Below, piece by piece: positions 14,901 through 24,700 of a stretch of 64,000 nucleotides of DNA (positions within the stretch are counted from its first letter, which is position 1; each line of letters begins with the position of its first letter). Below the pieces are notes generated by a model that was not told the origin of the DNA, did not search any database, and worked only from the letters and a program-made list of their open reading frames with translations. Made by a program: the position numbers and the translations under genes. The stretch covers positions 879,783 through 943,782 of the forward strand of contig VZRN01005622.1 in the NCBI GenBank assembly GCA_013397935.1, written 5' to 3'. This DNA comes from Dasyornis broadbenti. Taxonomy: Eukaryota; Chordata; Aves; Passeriformes; Dasyornithidae.

Positions 14901-17900
14901 TGTCTGAAATTGAGACTAATTAGCCTACAAATGCTGAAGGAAACGTAGTTAACAGACACATTGCTGAGACCCACATCTTCCCTCTCTCATCACAGCAGGA
15001 GCTCTTACCAAAGGATAACATCTGAAGGACACATCCCAGGGACGCACGCACTGCCCCAGCTCCATGAGCTGTTTCTCTGGAACCCTGACCAGCACTGACT
15101 GGGCTTCCGAGCAATTATTTAGGGATCTTGCAAAATCAAAATCAGACAGAGTTTTGCAAGGCCATACATTCCAGGGGTGAGCTATCTGCATGGAAAGGTA
15201 CATTACACGGATCCTTCGTGGAGCAGCTGTTTCCAGAAGCTGAGAGAGGCTATTTATAGAGTGCCACTTGATTGCCAGTTCACATGAAACTAAAGCACTG
15301 AGTAAATAGGAAACAGTAATTAGTTCTCAGATGTCTTCTTTCAAAACATGGTCACAGTCAATATTTCTGAGATTTTACACTGTAGCATAACACAACCATC
15401 CCAATGAAGGGTTCACTATGCAAGTTACCATTCACACAGACACATCTTCCAACACACTGTTAACTGCATTTACTTACGGATTTGCTACAATGCCTTTCCT
15501 TTGATTTGGTGGCTGAAAAAGAGCAGCAGGCAATGAAGAGGTACATAAACTACTACCTGTCTAGACAAATTTACAAAAAAATCCACCCAAACAAAAAGCA
15601 AAAAATGCACATGGACAATGCCTTGAGTCTCTCAATACTCTTCCTAAGTTAAAATGAAATGCCTGACCTGCATTTAATCTGTATGCCAGACTGCTAAAAC
15701 ACTACTTTAAAAAATTATAAATTGGAAGAAGACTTACTTCCCCATGCAAGTTAGATCAGCGGTGACCAACAACAACCTGACCACTGCGGTCCTCACCAGT
15801 GGGGCCGAAGAACAAAGCTCCCACACAGAGCTGCTGAAGTCTGTCGGAGAAAAGACCCGCATGCACCCTGACCTGCACACAAAAAGGCACAACAACAGGC
15901 CTGCTATCTGGGAAATCTGCACACAAGCAACCACACCTGCCTAGCAGTCAAATTAGAGAGTTCATTAAGGCCATAAATGCCATTTTGGGTAAAAAGTGCG
16001 GTGGCTCCACAAGACAAGCACACCCTGTACCAACCCCTTCGTGAAAAGCAGGAGTCAGTAAGGACTGAGCATCCCTTGCCACTACCAATGCAGATCTCAA
16101 CATCAATTCCATGGGAAGGCTCTCCCAGGTCCTGTTTTTTCAAGGCTATAAAGCAACTGTTTAGGTTAAAGGAAAAACAGTAAATATGAGATCTTAACCA
16201 AAGCACCAGAGGGGTTTTGTTTTTAACTAAAGTTATGTGCATTTTATTGGAGCAGCATCCAGAAAAGTCACCTTGGAAGATGATTTCTACCGATCAAGTC
16301 TTAGTACTTCAACTACCAGAGACACAAACATGTAAAAAGCAGAAGAAGAAGAAAAAAGTCTTTTTCAAAAAAACTGTGCTTTTTCAGAATCTGCACACTA
16401 CAGTCCTAATTTTAACATTGAGCTTTTCTTCTCCAACTGGAGCAGACAAAAAAAAAAAAAACCCAATCAGAAAGACTGAGGACTGAAAGTTAGAACAATC
16501 CTCAGCTAAGGCTTGGCTAAGCAGAGCTTGAGATATAACCAAAGTCAAAAGCAGCTAGATCGTTAGTTTTCAACCTTTTCTAATTTTAGGACTCAAAATT
16601 TCTTTCCAGAGGACTTATATGTGTGTAAGCGCTGTACATACACACATACACCCCTCTGTAATCGGTGGAAACCTACCAGCAATAACCTTGATTTCCTCGA
16701 TTAACCTTTTGTGGATTAGTGAGTGCTCAGGGACTACAGGCAGAAAACTACTGAGTTAGGCTCAGTAATGTGATATCCCACCTTAAATTCCGCCAGGAAA
16801 AAAAGCAAACGACAAGCCATTCCCACCGAGTACAGCCGGGAAAGCCTGGGAGGCACAGAACGACACACGTTTTACAATGCTGTAAATCAAGCTCCATCTC
16901 GAGTACTCGAGGTTTCCACTCCAAGGCAGGAATTGTTTTGCCACACGAACACAAAAGAACGCGTTCCCGACCCAACGAGCCATCTTCCCTGGAGAGCCAT
17001 CCCCCGCTCCAAGAAAACACAGTGCCACTACGATGGATCTCCACACCTCCAAAAACACGTGAATAACTAATGATTTTTAATTTATTTTTTTTTTGTAACG
17101 TCTTTTGCAGAACCTGCGCCATGACAAAGAATATCAATAGTTCCTTCACGCCACGGAAGCCTCCCTGCGGCCTCGGAAACTAGAAGTGGCGCTGGCTTTA
17201 AGTTGCAAAGTGAAAATACCTGGCTTGGGTGTGGAGGCGAGGGCAGCCCGGGGCTGGGCGCCTGCGGGGACCCCACGGTGGCCGCGGAGCACTTGGGGAC
17301 ACAAAGGGCGGCCAGATCGGCCGGCACCGAGCGCGTTCCAACGGCTCGGCTTCTCCCAAAGCCCCGGGAGCACCTCGAGGGCGCCCGGACAGCGGCCGCG
17401 CCATGATCCCGGAGGCGTTTACGTGCTTTGTTCCCAGCCCCCGGCAGCTCAGCACCGGTAAATCCGGACCCTGCCCGGCCCCGGGCACGGAACGCCGACA
17501 CCGGGGTTATTTTGAGCCGCCGCCCAACTTCCCGGCTGGATCTTGGCGTGCAACAGTTCCTCCGGGAAACAAGGTGGGCGGGTAAGCGGAGCCGCGTACC
17601 GAGGGACCGGGGGTCCTGGCGGGCCCCAGACCACCCCGGGAGCGTGGAGGGATAGGGCGGGAGCGGGGAGCCGTCCTGGAGCACCCCTGGAGAGCGGAGG
17701 GACGGGGTGGGGGTGTCCTGGAACACTCCCGAGGGCGTGGAGGGACGCGGGGTGGGTTAGGGGAAGGTGTCGCCGCCCCACGCGGGGCACAGGAAACTTC
17801 GGAGCTGCGGGACAGCGCGGGGCAGCGGCGGTGTCTGGAAGGGGTTCCTGGCCCTTCCTGACTTGGTGGGGCGACAAGGACGGCCGGACCTGGTCCACAC

Positions 17901-17930
17901 CACCTCCCCACACCCCCCAGCCTTACCGAG
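2938..17930 (-). CDS. DCAF6: DCAF6, 5' end (coding exons 1 and 2 only; partial)
   Basis: DCAF6 (also NRIP/IQWD1) is a WD40-repeat protein known as a CUL4-DDB1 ubiquitin-ligase substrate receptor and nuclear-receptor coactivator. The minus strand carries exon 2 at 2999-2938, encoding 20 residues that begin RREFIQRLKLEATLNV and end HDGC, matching the segment that leads into the first WD40 repeat. The end of exon 1 is visible at 17930-17927 as CTCG followed by GTAAGG, fitting a Leu codon plus the first base of a Gly codon. Exon 2 opens with GG, which completes that Gly. The start codon and the other exon 1 codons lie in the N gap 17931-18061. Exon 3 onward must lie left of position 1, because I found no further WD40 exon in 1-2937. 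The identity is recalled by homology and is strong; the gene is incomplete here because of the window edge and the gap. Confidence 0.9.
6044..6231. repeat. Tandem duplication, about 95-bp unit, two copies
   Basis: Copy 1 (6044-6140) and copy 2 (6141-6231) align along their length. Shared blocks in order are tccaccca/tccatcca, attttcac, acattatgcacta, tgaagcctcaag, aatgatcaata/agtgatcaata and a terminal T-rich run with ttttta. Several substitutions and small indels separate the copies, so the duplication is not recent. It has no similarity to CR1 that I can see and lies in DCAF6 intron 1. Confidence 0.85.
17613..17759. repeat. GC-rich minisatellite, three imperfect copies
   Basis: Three tandem copies each begin with gtcctgg, at 17613, 17673 and 17715, and each contains a g(c/a)gtggaggga or gcggaggga core followed by G-rich sequence. 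Units are about 60, 42 and 45 bases. The array is within the CpG island on the intronic side of DCAF6 exon 1. Runs of G suggest possible G-quadruplex formation, which may help explain the nearby sequencing gap. Confidence 0.7.
17927..17930 (-). CDS. DCAF6: DCAF6 exon 1, visible 3' tip
   Basis: On the minus strand the four bases CTCG precede a consensus donor GTAAGG at 17926-17921, immediately beside the N gap. In the known protein, exon 1 ends in ...Tyr-Leu-Gly with the Gly codon split after its first base. CTC G gives Leu plus that base, and exon 2 starts with the matching GG. The phase agreement is the main support, since only four coding bases can be read. Confidence 0.72.
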
Positions 17931-18061
17931 NNNNNNNNNNNNNNNNNNNNNNNNNNNNNNNNNNNNNNNNNNNNNNNNNNNNNNNNNNNNNNNNNNNNNN
18001 NNNNNNNNNNNNNNNNNNNNNNNNNNNNNNNNNNNNNNNNNNNNNNNNNNNNNNNNNNNNN
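17931..18061. other. Assembly gap (131 N) over DCAF6 start exon
   Basis: This is a run of 131 unknown bases inside the most GC-rich part of the window. The expected missing coding part of DCAF6 exon 1 is just under 100 bases if it resembles the human exon, so the gap is large enough to hold the start codon and some 5' leader. The true gap length may differ from the number of Ns. Confidence 0.97.
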
Positions 18062-18099
18062 GAGGCACCGACCGCGAGCCAGAGGCGCGGCAGGTCCGG

Positions 18100-18257
18100 G
18101 CCACGCCCACCGCGCGCGCGGCCACGCCCATCCCGGCCGATGGGGCCACGCCCACCGTGAGGGAGGGGGCGCGGCGCCGCGAGACTAACGGGCGTCTCGC
18201 GAGAGCTGGTAACGTCGCCCCGCCCCGGCTGGTGGGAGGGCGCGTCGTGGGCGTGGC
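18100..18257. promoter_or_regulatory. Four GCCACGCCCA (CACCC/KLF-Sp type) elements
   Basis: The decamer GCCACGCCCA occurs at 18100-18109, 18121-18130 and 18145-18154 on the plus strand, and once inverted at 18248-18257 (tgggcgtggc). Such CACCC/GC-box sequences are typical targets of Sp/KLF zinc-finger factors. Exact tenfold identity in a 160-base span suggests either functional clustering or local duplication. Confidence 0.7.
18195..18204. promoter_or_regulatory. TCTCGCGAGA palindrome (BANP/CGCG-element)
   Basis: A perfect 10-base palindrome. This motif is a known element of CpG-island and bidirectional housekeeping promoters, reported to be bound by BANP when unmethylated. Being symmetric, it could serve both DCAF6 and MPC2. 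The match is exact; binding here is inferred. Confidence 0.8.
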
Positions 18258-18330
18258 GGGGGACGTCAGCGCGCCGGGCTTCGCCGCGTACAAACCGGCC
18301 CTGTCCCGTGAAGCGGTGTGAAGCCACAAA

Positions 18331-18342
18331 GCGGCCATCTTG
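18331..18342 (-). promoter_or_regulatory. YY1-type motif, copy 1
   Basis: GCGGCCATCTTG on plus is CAAGATGGCCGC on minus, one base from the consensus YY1 site CAAGATGGCGGC. The AAGATGG core points in the DCAF6 direction. Confidence 0.75.
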
Positions 18343-18381
18343 GGTTTGGGCGCATTACTCTCAGCGCAGGGTTCTCCTGCG

Positions 18382-18393
18382 GCGGCCATCTTG
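18382..18393 (-). promoter_or_regulatory. YY1-type motif, copy 2
   Basis: An identical GCGGCCATCTTG lies 51 bases from copy 1 and in the same orientation. A third, weaker version (gcagccatct) follows at 18414-18423. Same-strand spacing near five helical turns would put bound factors on one face of the DNA. Confidence 0.75.
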
Positions 18394-18501
18394 AGGGGGA
18401 GAGGAAAGCGGCGGCAGCCATCTCTGAGCCGGGTACCCGTGCCCTTCCCGAGGGCGGTGGGCGCGCCAGCTCTCCTCAGGGGGCGGGGCCACCGCTCGCA
18501 G

Positions 18502-18558
18502 CCAATAGCGCCGCGCGCACCTCTCCTCCTCTCCCCGCCCCCTGCGGTGGTGACCAAT
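18502..18558 (+). promoter_or_regulatory. Two CCAAT boxes (NF-Y type)
   Basis: CCAAT occurs at 18502-18506 (gccaatagcg) and 18554-18558 (gaccaatcagcg). The second matches the NF-Y consensus well, including the following CAGCG. They lie 184 and 132 bases upstream of the MPC2 ATG, a normal distance for NF-Y sites, and are flanked by GGGCGG boxes. Confidence 0.72.
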
Positions 18559-18622
18559 CAGCGCGCGGGCCGGCCGGTGGGCGGGGTCTGGGCGGAGGAA
18601 GGACGGGCGGACGGAACGCGGC

Positions 18623-18680
18623 CCCCGCTCGGTCCCCGCTCGGCTCCCGCTCGCCCCCCGCTCGCCCCCCGCTCGCCCCG
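18623..18680 (+). repeat. GCTCG-unit tandem repeat in MPC2 5' leader
   Basis: About six units of roughly 10 bases, variants of cccccgctcg, run up to ten bases before the MPC2 start codon. The array is almost pure G+C, with C-runs on the plus strand. It is likely transcribed as 5' leader and is prone to length change; the number of units may be an assembly estimate. Confidence 0.75.
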
Positions 18681-18689
18681 TCCCTCGCC

Positions 18690-18795
18690 ATGGCGTCAGC
18701 CGTCGCGGGGCTCCGCGCCTCCTACCACCGCATGCTCGACCGCATCGAGCTCATGCTGCCACCGCGATTCCGGCCCTTCTACAACCACCCAGCGG
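18690..18795 (+). CDS. MPC2: MPC2 exon 1
   Basis: It encodes residues 1-35 and the first base of Gly36, then donor GTAACG. The exon starts at ATG in gccATGG. It gives the N-terminal segment MASAVAGLRASYHRML and ends FYNHPA, matching the family. An upstream frame is open for 124 codons in phase with this ATG but has no in-frame ATG, so this start is chosen. Confidence 0.96.
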
Positions 18796-21700
18796 GTAAC
18801 GGGCGGGGGTCACCTTGGCCCCCGGTTGGGCCCACGGGGAGGGCGGGGGGTATGTGTTCCCAACGGGTGGGTGGCGGGATCGCGGCCGCAGTAACGCGGT
18901 TACGATGGTTCTGGCATGGGAGAGCGGCCCCGGAGCGAAGTGTTGCTCCGTAACGGGGAATTTATTGTGTTTGTGAAGGGAGAATAAGATAATCAGGCAC
19001 GGCACGGTTGGTTCCAGCCGGGATAGATACGCTGGTGTCACTGTCACGGTACCGCGGGGTGGATCCCGCGGTCGGGTGGGCTGCCAGAGACCGGCCCAGA
19101 GGATGTGATGGGTCTAAAGAGGCCTGGAGGCCTCGGCAGCCACTTCTTACAAGAGGATGTGCTGGAAAAATCAGAGAATCATGGAATGGTTTGGGTTGGA
19201 ACGGATATTAAAAATCATCCATTTCCAACCCCTGCCATGGGCACACCTTCCACCAGACCAGGTTACTCAGAGACCTATCCAGCCTGGCCTTGGACTCTTC
19301 CGAGGAATGGGGGAGAGCACAGACAGGGTTTCTGATCATTAAATGTGCCCTGGTCAAGTCAGGCAGCCTTTGGCTTTATTAACTTTCTGCTGAAACCCAC
19401 ACTTCTGCCAAAGGCAACTCCTCACCTTGGAGAATTCGCTGGAGGGTTCCTGTGGATAAAGAATTTCCCTGCAATGAGCTCCCCTCACCTGACCTACGGT
19501 TTACTGTTCCATGAGCAAACCTGGGGGTTTGTGTTATTAGGGAGAAACCTCTTGTAAAATGATCTCCTTCACTACCATTTACGTGGTGTTTGTCATGTAA
19601 ACAAATTGCGTCGGTTGTTAAAACGAGTGCCCGATAAAATCCTGGCATTCCATAGGCTGCTGTCCCCACTGTTTTGTGTCAGTGTCACAGGCATCCTTGA
19701 CTCTTCACCTACCTGGAATATGCACTGTGAAAATGGACTTAAGTTTTCGGTCAGTTGCTTTATCCTCTTACAGTGGCCCTTTCTTGGAAGGAATATTGTT
19801 GCTCTGAAGAAATCACAAAGAATGAAAACTGCAGTTCTCAAATTGTTTGATTTGTACTGAATTCACTAGACCAATATATTTAACATTAATGTATTGTTTT
19901 TATATATAAAGAGGCAGTATGTCCAACACTGAGAGACACATTCCACCTCTGTGAAATGTGGCAGCTTCCAGATGCTTTTATTGGACACAAGGCACAGCCA
20001 GTAGTGGGAACATCTCTGTTCCTTCTTTACCAGAGCTGTAGTGGTAATTGAATAAGGTTTTGGAGGTTCTCTTGCAGTGCTTTTCACTTCACAAAACTGC
20101 CTATATGCTACTTTTGTTCATCCCTGTAATGATGTGATTAATAAATCCATTTTTAGGGATTCTCTGTATGTGTGTGTATGTGTATATACACGTATCTGTC
20201 ATAATCCATACTGATGGTGTAAATGAGAAAAGGTACAGCAAAAGCAGTTATAGAAACAACCCCTGCATCTTCTATTTTAGCTTTGAATGTCTTGAAGGTG
20301 TGTCTTTGAGAAAGTTATGCAATAGATGTCACTCTTGACTGCAGGAAAAAAAGTAGGTTAAAAGGCTCTTTTTTATCTCTGGTGACATCTAAATCTCTAG
20401 TCTAATTCAGGACTATAAGTGTCATTCTCATGAAATTATAAATCACTTGTGAGACATGAAGAACTTGCTTTCTTTTCTGGCATAAAGAAAGCTTCCAGTG
20501 AAATAACTGATGCCTGTTGGAAACTCTTTCTTTGGCTGGCATTGCTGGAGGACAATGGAGGGCCTGGCACACCAACTTCCCTAGGCTGCCATGGGAAAGC
20601 ATGGGCTGAGTTTGTCCTCCCTCCCCCCTTTGGCCTCTTTGGTTGATTTTACCTGCCTAAACTCTAGTTTTCAGCACAAAGACTTCTTATATTTAATAGA
20701 AGTCATAAATTCTATAATTGATCACACACATGATATCCAGATTAGCCTCTGGTATCCCTCTGCTCTTATGTGCTGCTGTCAAATTCATCCTTGAAAAATT
20801 CTGGAAGTCATGAGCTGGGAAGAGCTTGGCCTGGCTCGGTGCTTGCTGGAATGCCTCCAGGAGAGGTGTTCAACAGTCTTACCTAATTACAAACTTGGCT
20901 TGGTACCTTCCCTATCTCCAGTTGTTTCTTAGTTCCACAGTCAGCAGTTTGAAATGGTCGAGGTTTTCTGTCATTAATAAAAATTAACGTCAGTCTTCTT
21001 GAAAACTCTACTAGTTGGTCAGGGAATGTCAGTTTAATAACGTATACTCACCCCACATCCTTTAGTACCCCAAATCTGAATTTGTGTTTTAGAATAAAGT
21101 AAATGTTAGTAATTAAAGCTACTTCCATGGGGCCTCTGTAAGACTGATTTATAATGTGCTGTATTTGCAGCCTGACATTGGCATACAGCAGCTGAAATTT
21201 GTATCTTTAAAGGATGAATATTAAGCTGCATATATTCAACAATATTAGACAAAAATAATGTGCTTATAGTTATTAAATGCAGTTTGAAACTTGATCACAA
21301 GTGGGGTGGGTTAAAGAGGGCTTTATGCAAGGCTGCCAAGCCAGTTTTTGTTTCCCAAGTCATAGGTTTAAACTTGAGGGTGGTTCAAACTGGAAGTACA
21401 AGTAGTTACTGCAAGGTCTTTTAAAGGCTGAATTGTTAGTGAAAAAATAGCTCTCATAAAATGCAAGCAACCAAAGGTGTGGTGGTTATTCCTATGTAAT
21501 ATATTACAGTGAAAACTTGGCTTTGTCCTGCATGTTATCAGAATGATGAGCAGTGACCTAAACATTAATGTTTTTTGATGAAATTGGAAAGTGTCCTGAC
21601 TGTCTCCCAGGGGAGTTGGTACTTTGGATTGTGGTGTCTCATTTAAAACTTGGAGCAGAAGTCCCAGATTAATGATTTCTGGCACGGCTGTAGGTGTGGT

Positions 21701-24700
21701 TTTACAGGGCTTTGTTTTAACCAACCAGTTGCTATTTTAGCACCACTGAAAGTTGTATGTATTTGTAAGAAAGTTTTTTTTCCCATGTCCCATTCCATTG
21801 ATTTTTCTTCGTTCCTTCTGGAGATTTCATCCTTTTCCCCCATAATCCTCCTTTGCCTACTGATGGATTTTTAGGGTGTAGGTTTGATTGGATGGGAAGC
21901 ATTGTTTCTGCCAGAAAGAGAGCTTAGAGGTGAACAGAAACACTGCCCTTGTGACATTTACTGCTGCTTCTGTTTGGGGTTTTTGCTCTCATTTGAACCA
22001 TCATATGCCTGTAGCTGTGATTTGGGGAAAGAAGGAGGAACTGGCTTGTTACAGTACTAGTCAAAAAATATTTTTTAATTTTAGATTACAATATTCAGTT
22101 TGCAAAGATACTCATTCTATTAGTCCAGCTATAGAGTAACTTTTAATAATTCTTTGGAAGCTGTCTTCCTTATTCCTAGGCCTTCTCCTAACTCTTTCAC
22201 TATAAATGTACTTTGCCTGGTCTGGTGTCCTCAGTTGCTTAAACATGGGCATATAAAATCCTACTCATCTGTTGCAGAAATGTGTGATTACACAACTGAA
22301 GGTTGATGCACTGGGTTGATGAATTATGAGTATTAGATGCTAGAGCTTGTAGAGCAGTAGAAACTGCTAATATACACAATTCATTATTTAAAAAAAAAAC
22401 CAAACCAAAACAACCCAAACTTACTATGGGTATTAAAACAACCACCTCTTATTGAATAATTTAACTTCTTTTCTCCCCTCCTCCCTCAGGTCCCAAAACA
22501 GTGTTTTTCTGGGCACCTATTATGAAATGGGTAAGTACAAGATGCCAGCTGGTGTCTGGGTGTCAAGCCCAGGGCAATCTGTGCAATACATTGAGCAAGC
22601 AAGGGTTTCCCAGCAGACACCTGAGCCTGCAAACAGATTAATACTGAGGCTCTAATTTTTAGCATATGGGGAGGAACAAAATTAGTCTTAGTAACATACA
22701 GCAGTATGTGCAGGGGATACAGAGTGAAGAGAATGCTTTGTGGAAAAATGGTACTTTTCACTGAAAGTTTCACAAAGGCTTTCTCTTGTGAAACACTACC
22801 TGTTGCTCAAGGTAGGCATGAGCTGGCATAATGCAAACCTATTAAAGCATTTATTTCTTCTGAGACTGAGGAATTTGAAAAGTATCTTAAAGAAGCCAAT
22901 TCCTAAACCTCATAGCTTAAAGGCAGGCTAAAGCATGTCAGGGTGCAAGGTAGCCTTGATATAAAAGACAAAGGCAGCTGCAATTGAGGCTATCAGTGGT
23001 GCTCTGCCACCTTCCTGTGAGGTTCTGCTTCCCACTTGGCAACATCCCTGGGCTATGTTTGTGCCCAGGTGATGCAAATGCCTCCTCCTAATTCACTCCT
23101 CCGAGGTGTTGCATTGGTACAGATAACACAATTGATCGCTAAACCCACGAGGGTTTGATCTCCCTGTTTGATAATAAGCAAGGATGTAACCTACTCTTGC
23201 CATTGCCAGCTGGTTTGTAACTTTGCCATTGTGAATTCCAACTTTTTATAGGCCACAGGCAACACATTATGCTCTAAGCTACAGCTTGGTTTCTTTGTCA
23301 GTTGTCTGGAGCTGCAGGAACCATGGTTAACCTTCCCCTTCCTCAGAGGTTCTCCCTGGCAACACCCTCCTGAGCCTGAGCACACAGGCAGCAATTCTGT
23401 GCCAAGTCCTGAGTGGCAGTCAGGGAATTAAAAGCATTAGGACTGTCTTACTTATGGGTTTTGTTTTTGTTTTGTTTGAGGTTTTTTTTGTGAACTCATG
23501 TAACAGGAACATGAGATTGTATTTCCAGTAGAGGGCATAACACAACAAACAAACCAGGCAGTGTGTTTGCTACTAATGTCAAGTAGATCAGCCAAGCTAT
23601 TCCTCAATTCGCCTGAAAGTTTTCTACTTTTACTGAAATTATAGTAAAAAAGAAGCACCTTTACTCCCTCAGATGAAGCTGAATGAAGACTAAATGAGGT
23701 CATCTTTACCAGCAGTATCTTAGCTGACCTGTGGGAAGAAGGCCCTTAATTTAATAAGCCTACTTGTTGCAAGAAAACCAGGGTGGGTTTTTTTCAGCTG
23801 CTTTCTTAAGCAGCTGTGTTTAAATTAACCTTGTTCTTGAATTAATACAAAACTGCCAATGGCTGGGATTTTACTCCCACCCCAGTTATAGCTACCATGA
23901 CTGTGTTCTTTTTCCTACCACAAGGGACTGGAAGTGGATGGTGTCTCCCAGAATCTAATTGCTCGTACAATGCATCCCATCTCCTGCATAATGCAGTAGG
24001 ATAAGCACTAAGCTGTGAAGCAGCGTCCCCTTGGAACAGGAGGTCCCAGACTGGTGCTCACTGAATTTCTCTTTTCAGGGTTTGGTGGGTGCTGGACTGG
24101 CTGACATGGCCAGACCAGCAGAAAAGCTCAGCACAGCACAGTCTGCAGTACTAATGGCCACAGGTAAAGCTACACTTCATGTTTTTGCACAGCACCCTCT
24201 GAATCCTCAGTCAGTACTAATCCACTTCTCCAGAAAGCCTTAACTATAATGTGCTAGCTCTCACTGTTGCTGTTGGATGATCATTCTAGGACAGACCTGT
24301 ACTTGTTATTAAATGAGTAAGAGTTCTGTCGTCATGTAACAATTTTCCACGTGTCTTAATTTGGAATTGTTCAGAGCAAGTTGCTATGAGTTAGGACATG
24401 AGTGTCATCCCTTAAGTTACTGTGATACCACTCAGTGCAGTAAGTGACTTCTTTTGCTTCAGATCAAGTAATTTTGAAGTCAGGATACAGTGACTTTTTA
24501 AGAACAGACTTCAAGGGATTTAAGAATGGTAGGGTAATTACGCTAACATGTGGAAAGAATTTCCAGGCATTACAAGAAGTTGGAAGCAGTGGCACATGGA
24601 CTACTGCACCGCTGTCTGCCAAGAATTTTCATACTGGCAGAAACAATATTCTGTAATCATAGAACCATTTAGAGTGGAAAAGACTTTTAAGATCACAGAG

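Larger units (their letters stand above)
3000..17926 (-). other. DCAF6 intron 1
   Basis: A 14.9-kb intron between the donor at 17926-17921 and the acceptor at 3001-3000. Most of it is AT-rich single-copy sequence without recognisable exons; open frames are short and lack domains. It holds one single-base ambiguity (N at 5587), a tandem duplication at 6044-6231, and, in its last kilobase, a CpG island with a GC-rich minisatellite (17613-17759). No RNA gene was recognised by eye. Confidence 0.8.
18062..18689. promoter_or_regulatory. Bidirectional promoter between DCAF6 (-) and MPC2 (+)
   Basis: The two genes are head-to-head, with this CpG-dense stretch the only space between the gap holding the DCAF6 start and the MPC2 ATG. 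It has no TATA box in a convincing position. It carries a TCTCGCGAGA palindrome, two GCGGCCATCTTG motifs, two CCAAT boxes, several GGGCGG/CCGCCC boxes, four GCCACGCCCA elements and a gacgtca half-site like a CRE at 18262-18268. Actual transcription start sites cannot be placed from sequence. The arrangement matches the conserved head-to-head pair in mammals. Confidence 0.85.
17140..18960. promoter_or_regulatory. CpG island spanning DCAF6/MPC2 first exons
   Basis: Base composition shifts abruptly from AT-rich intron to very GC-rich, CpG-dense sequence at about 17.15 kb and back again by about 18.96 kb. The island covers the first intron edge and exon 1 of DCAF6, the intergenic promoter, and exon 1 of MPC2. 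Boundaries were judged by eye. Many long open frames on all strands here reflect the scarcity of AT-rich stop codons rather than coding. Confidence 0.88.

Noticed and set aside
17082..17913. Several long GC-rich open frames on both strands (up to 214 codons)
   Set aside because: They overlap one another in several frames in the CpG island, are low-complexity Pro/Arg/Gly-rich, and the DCAF6 donor at 17926 shows this is intron.
18318..18953. Open frame in phase with the MPC2 ATG extending 124 codons upstream
   Set aside because: It has no in-frame ATG before 18690, the known protein starts at that ATG, and lack of stops is expected in CpG-island sequence.
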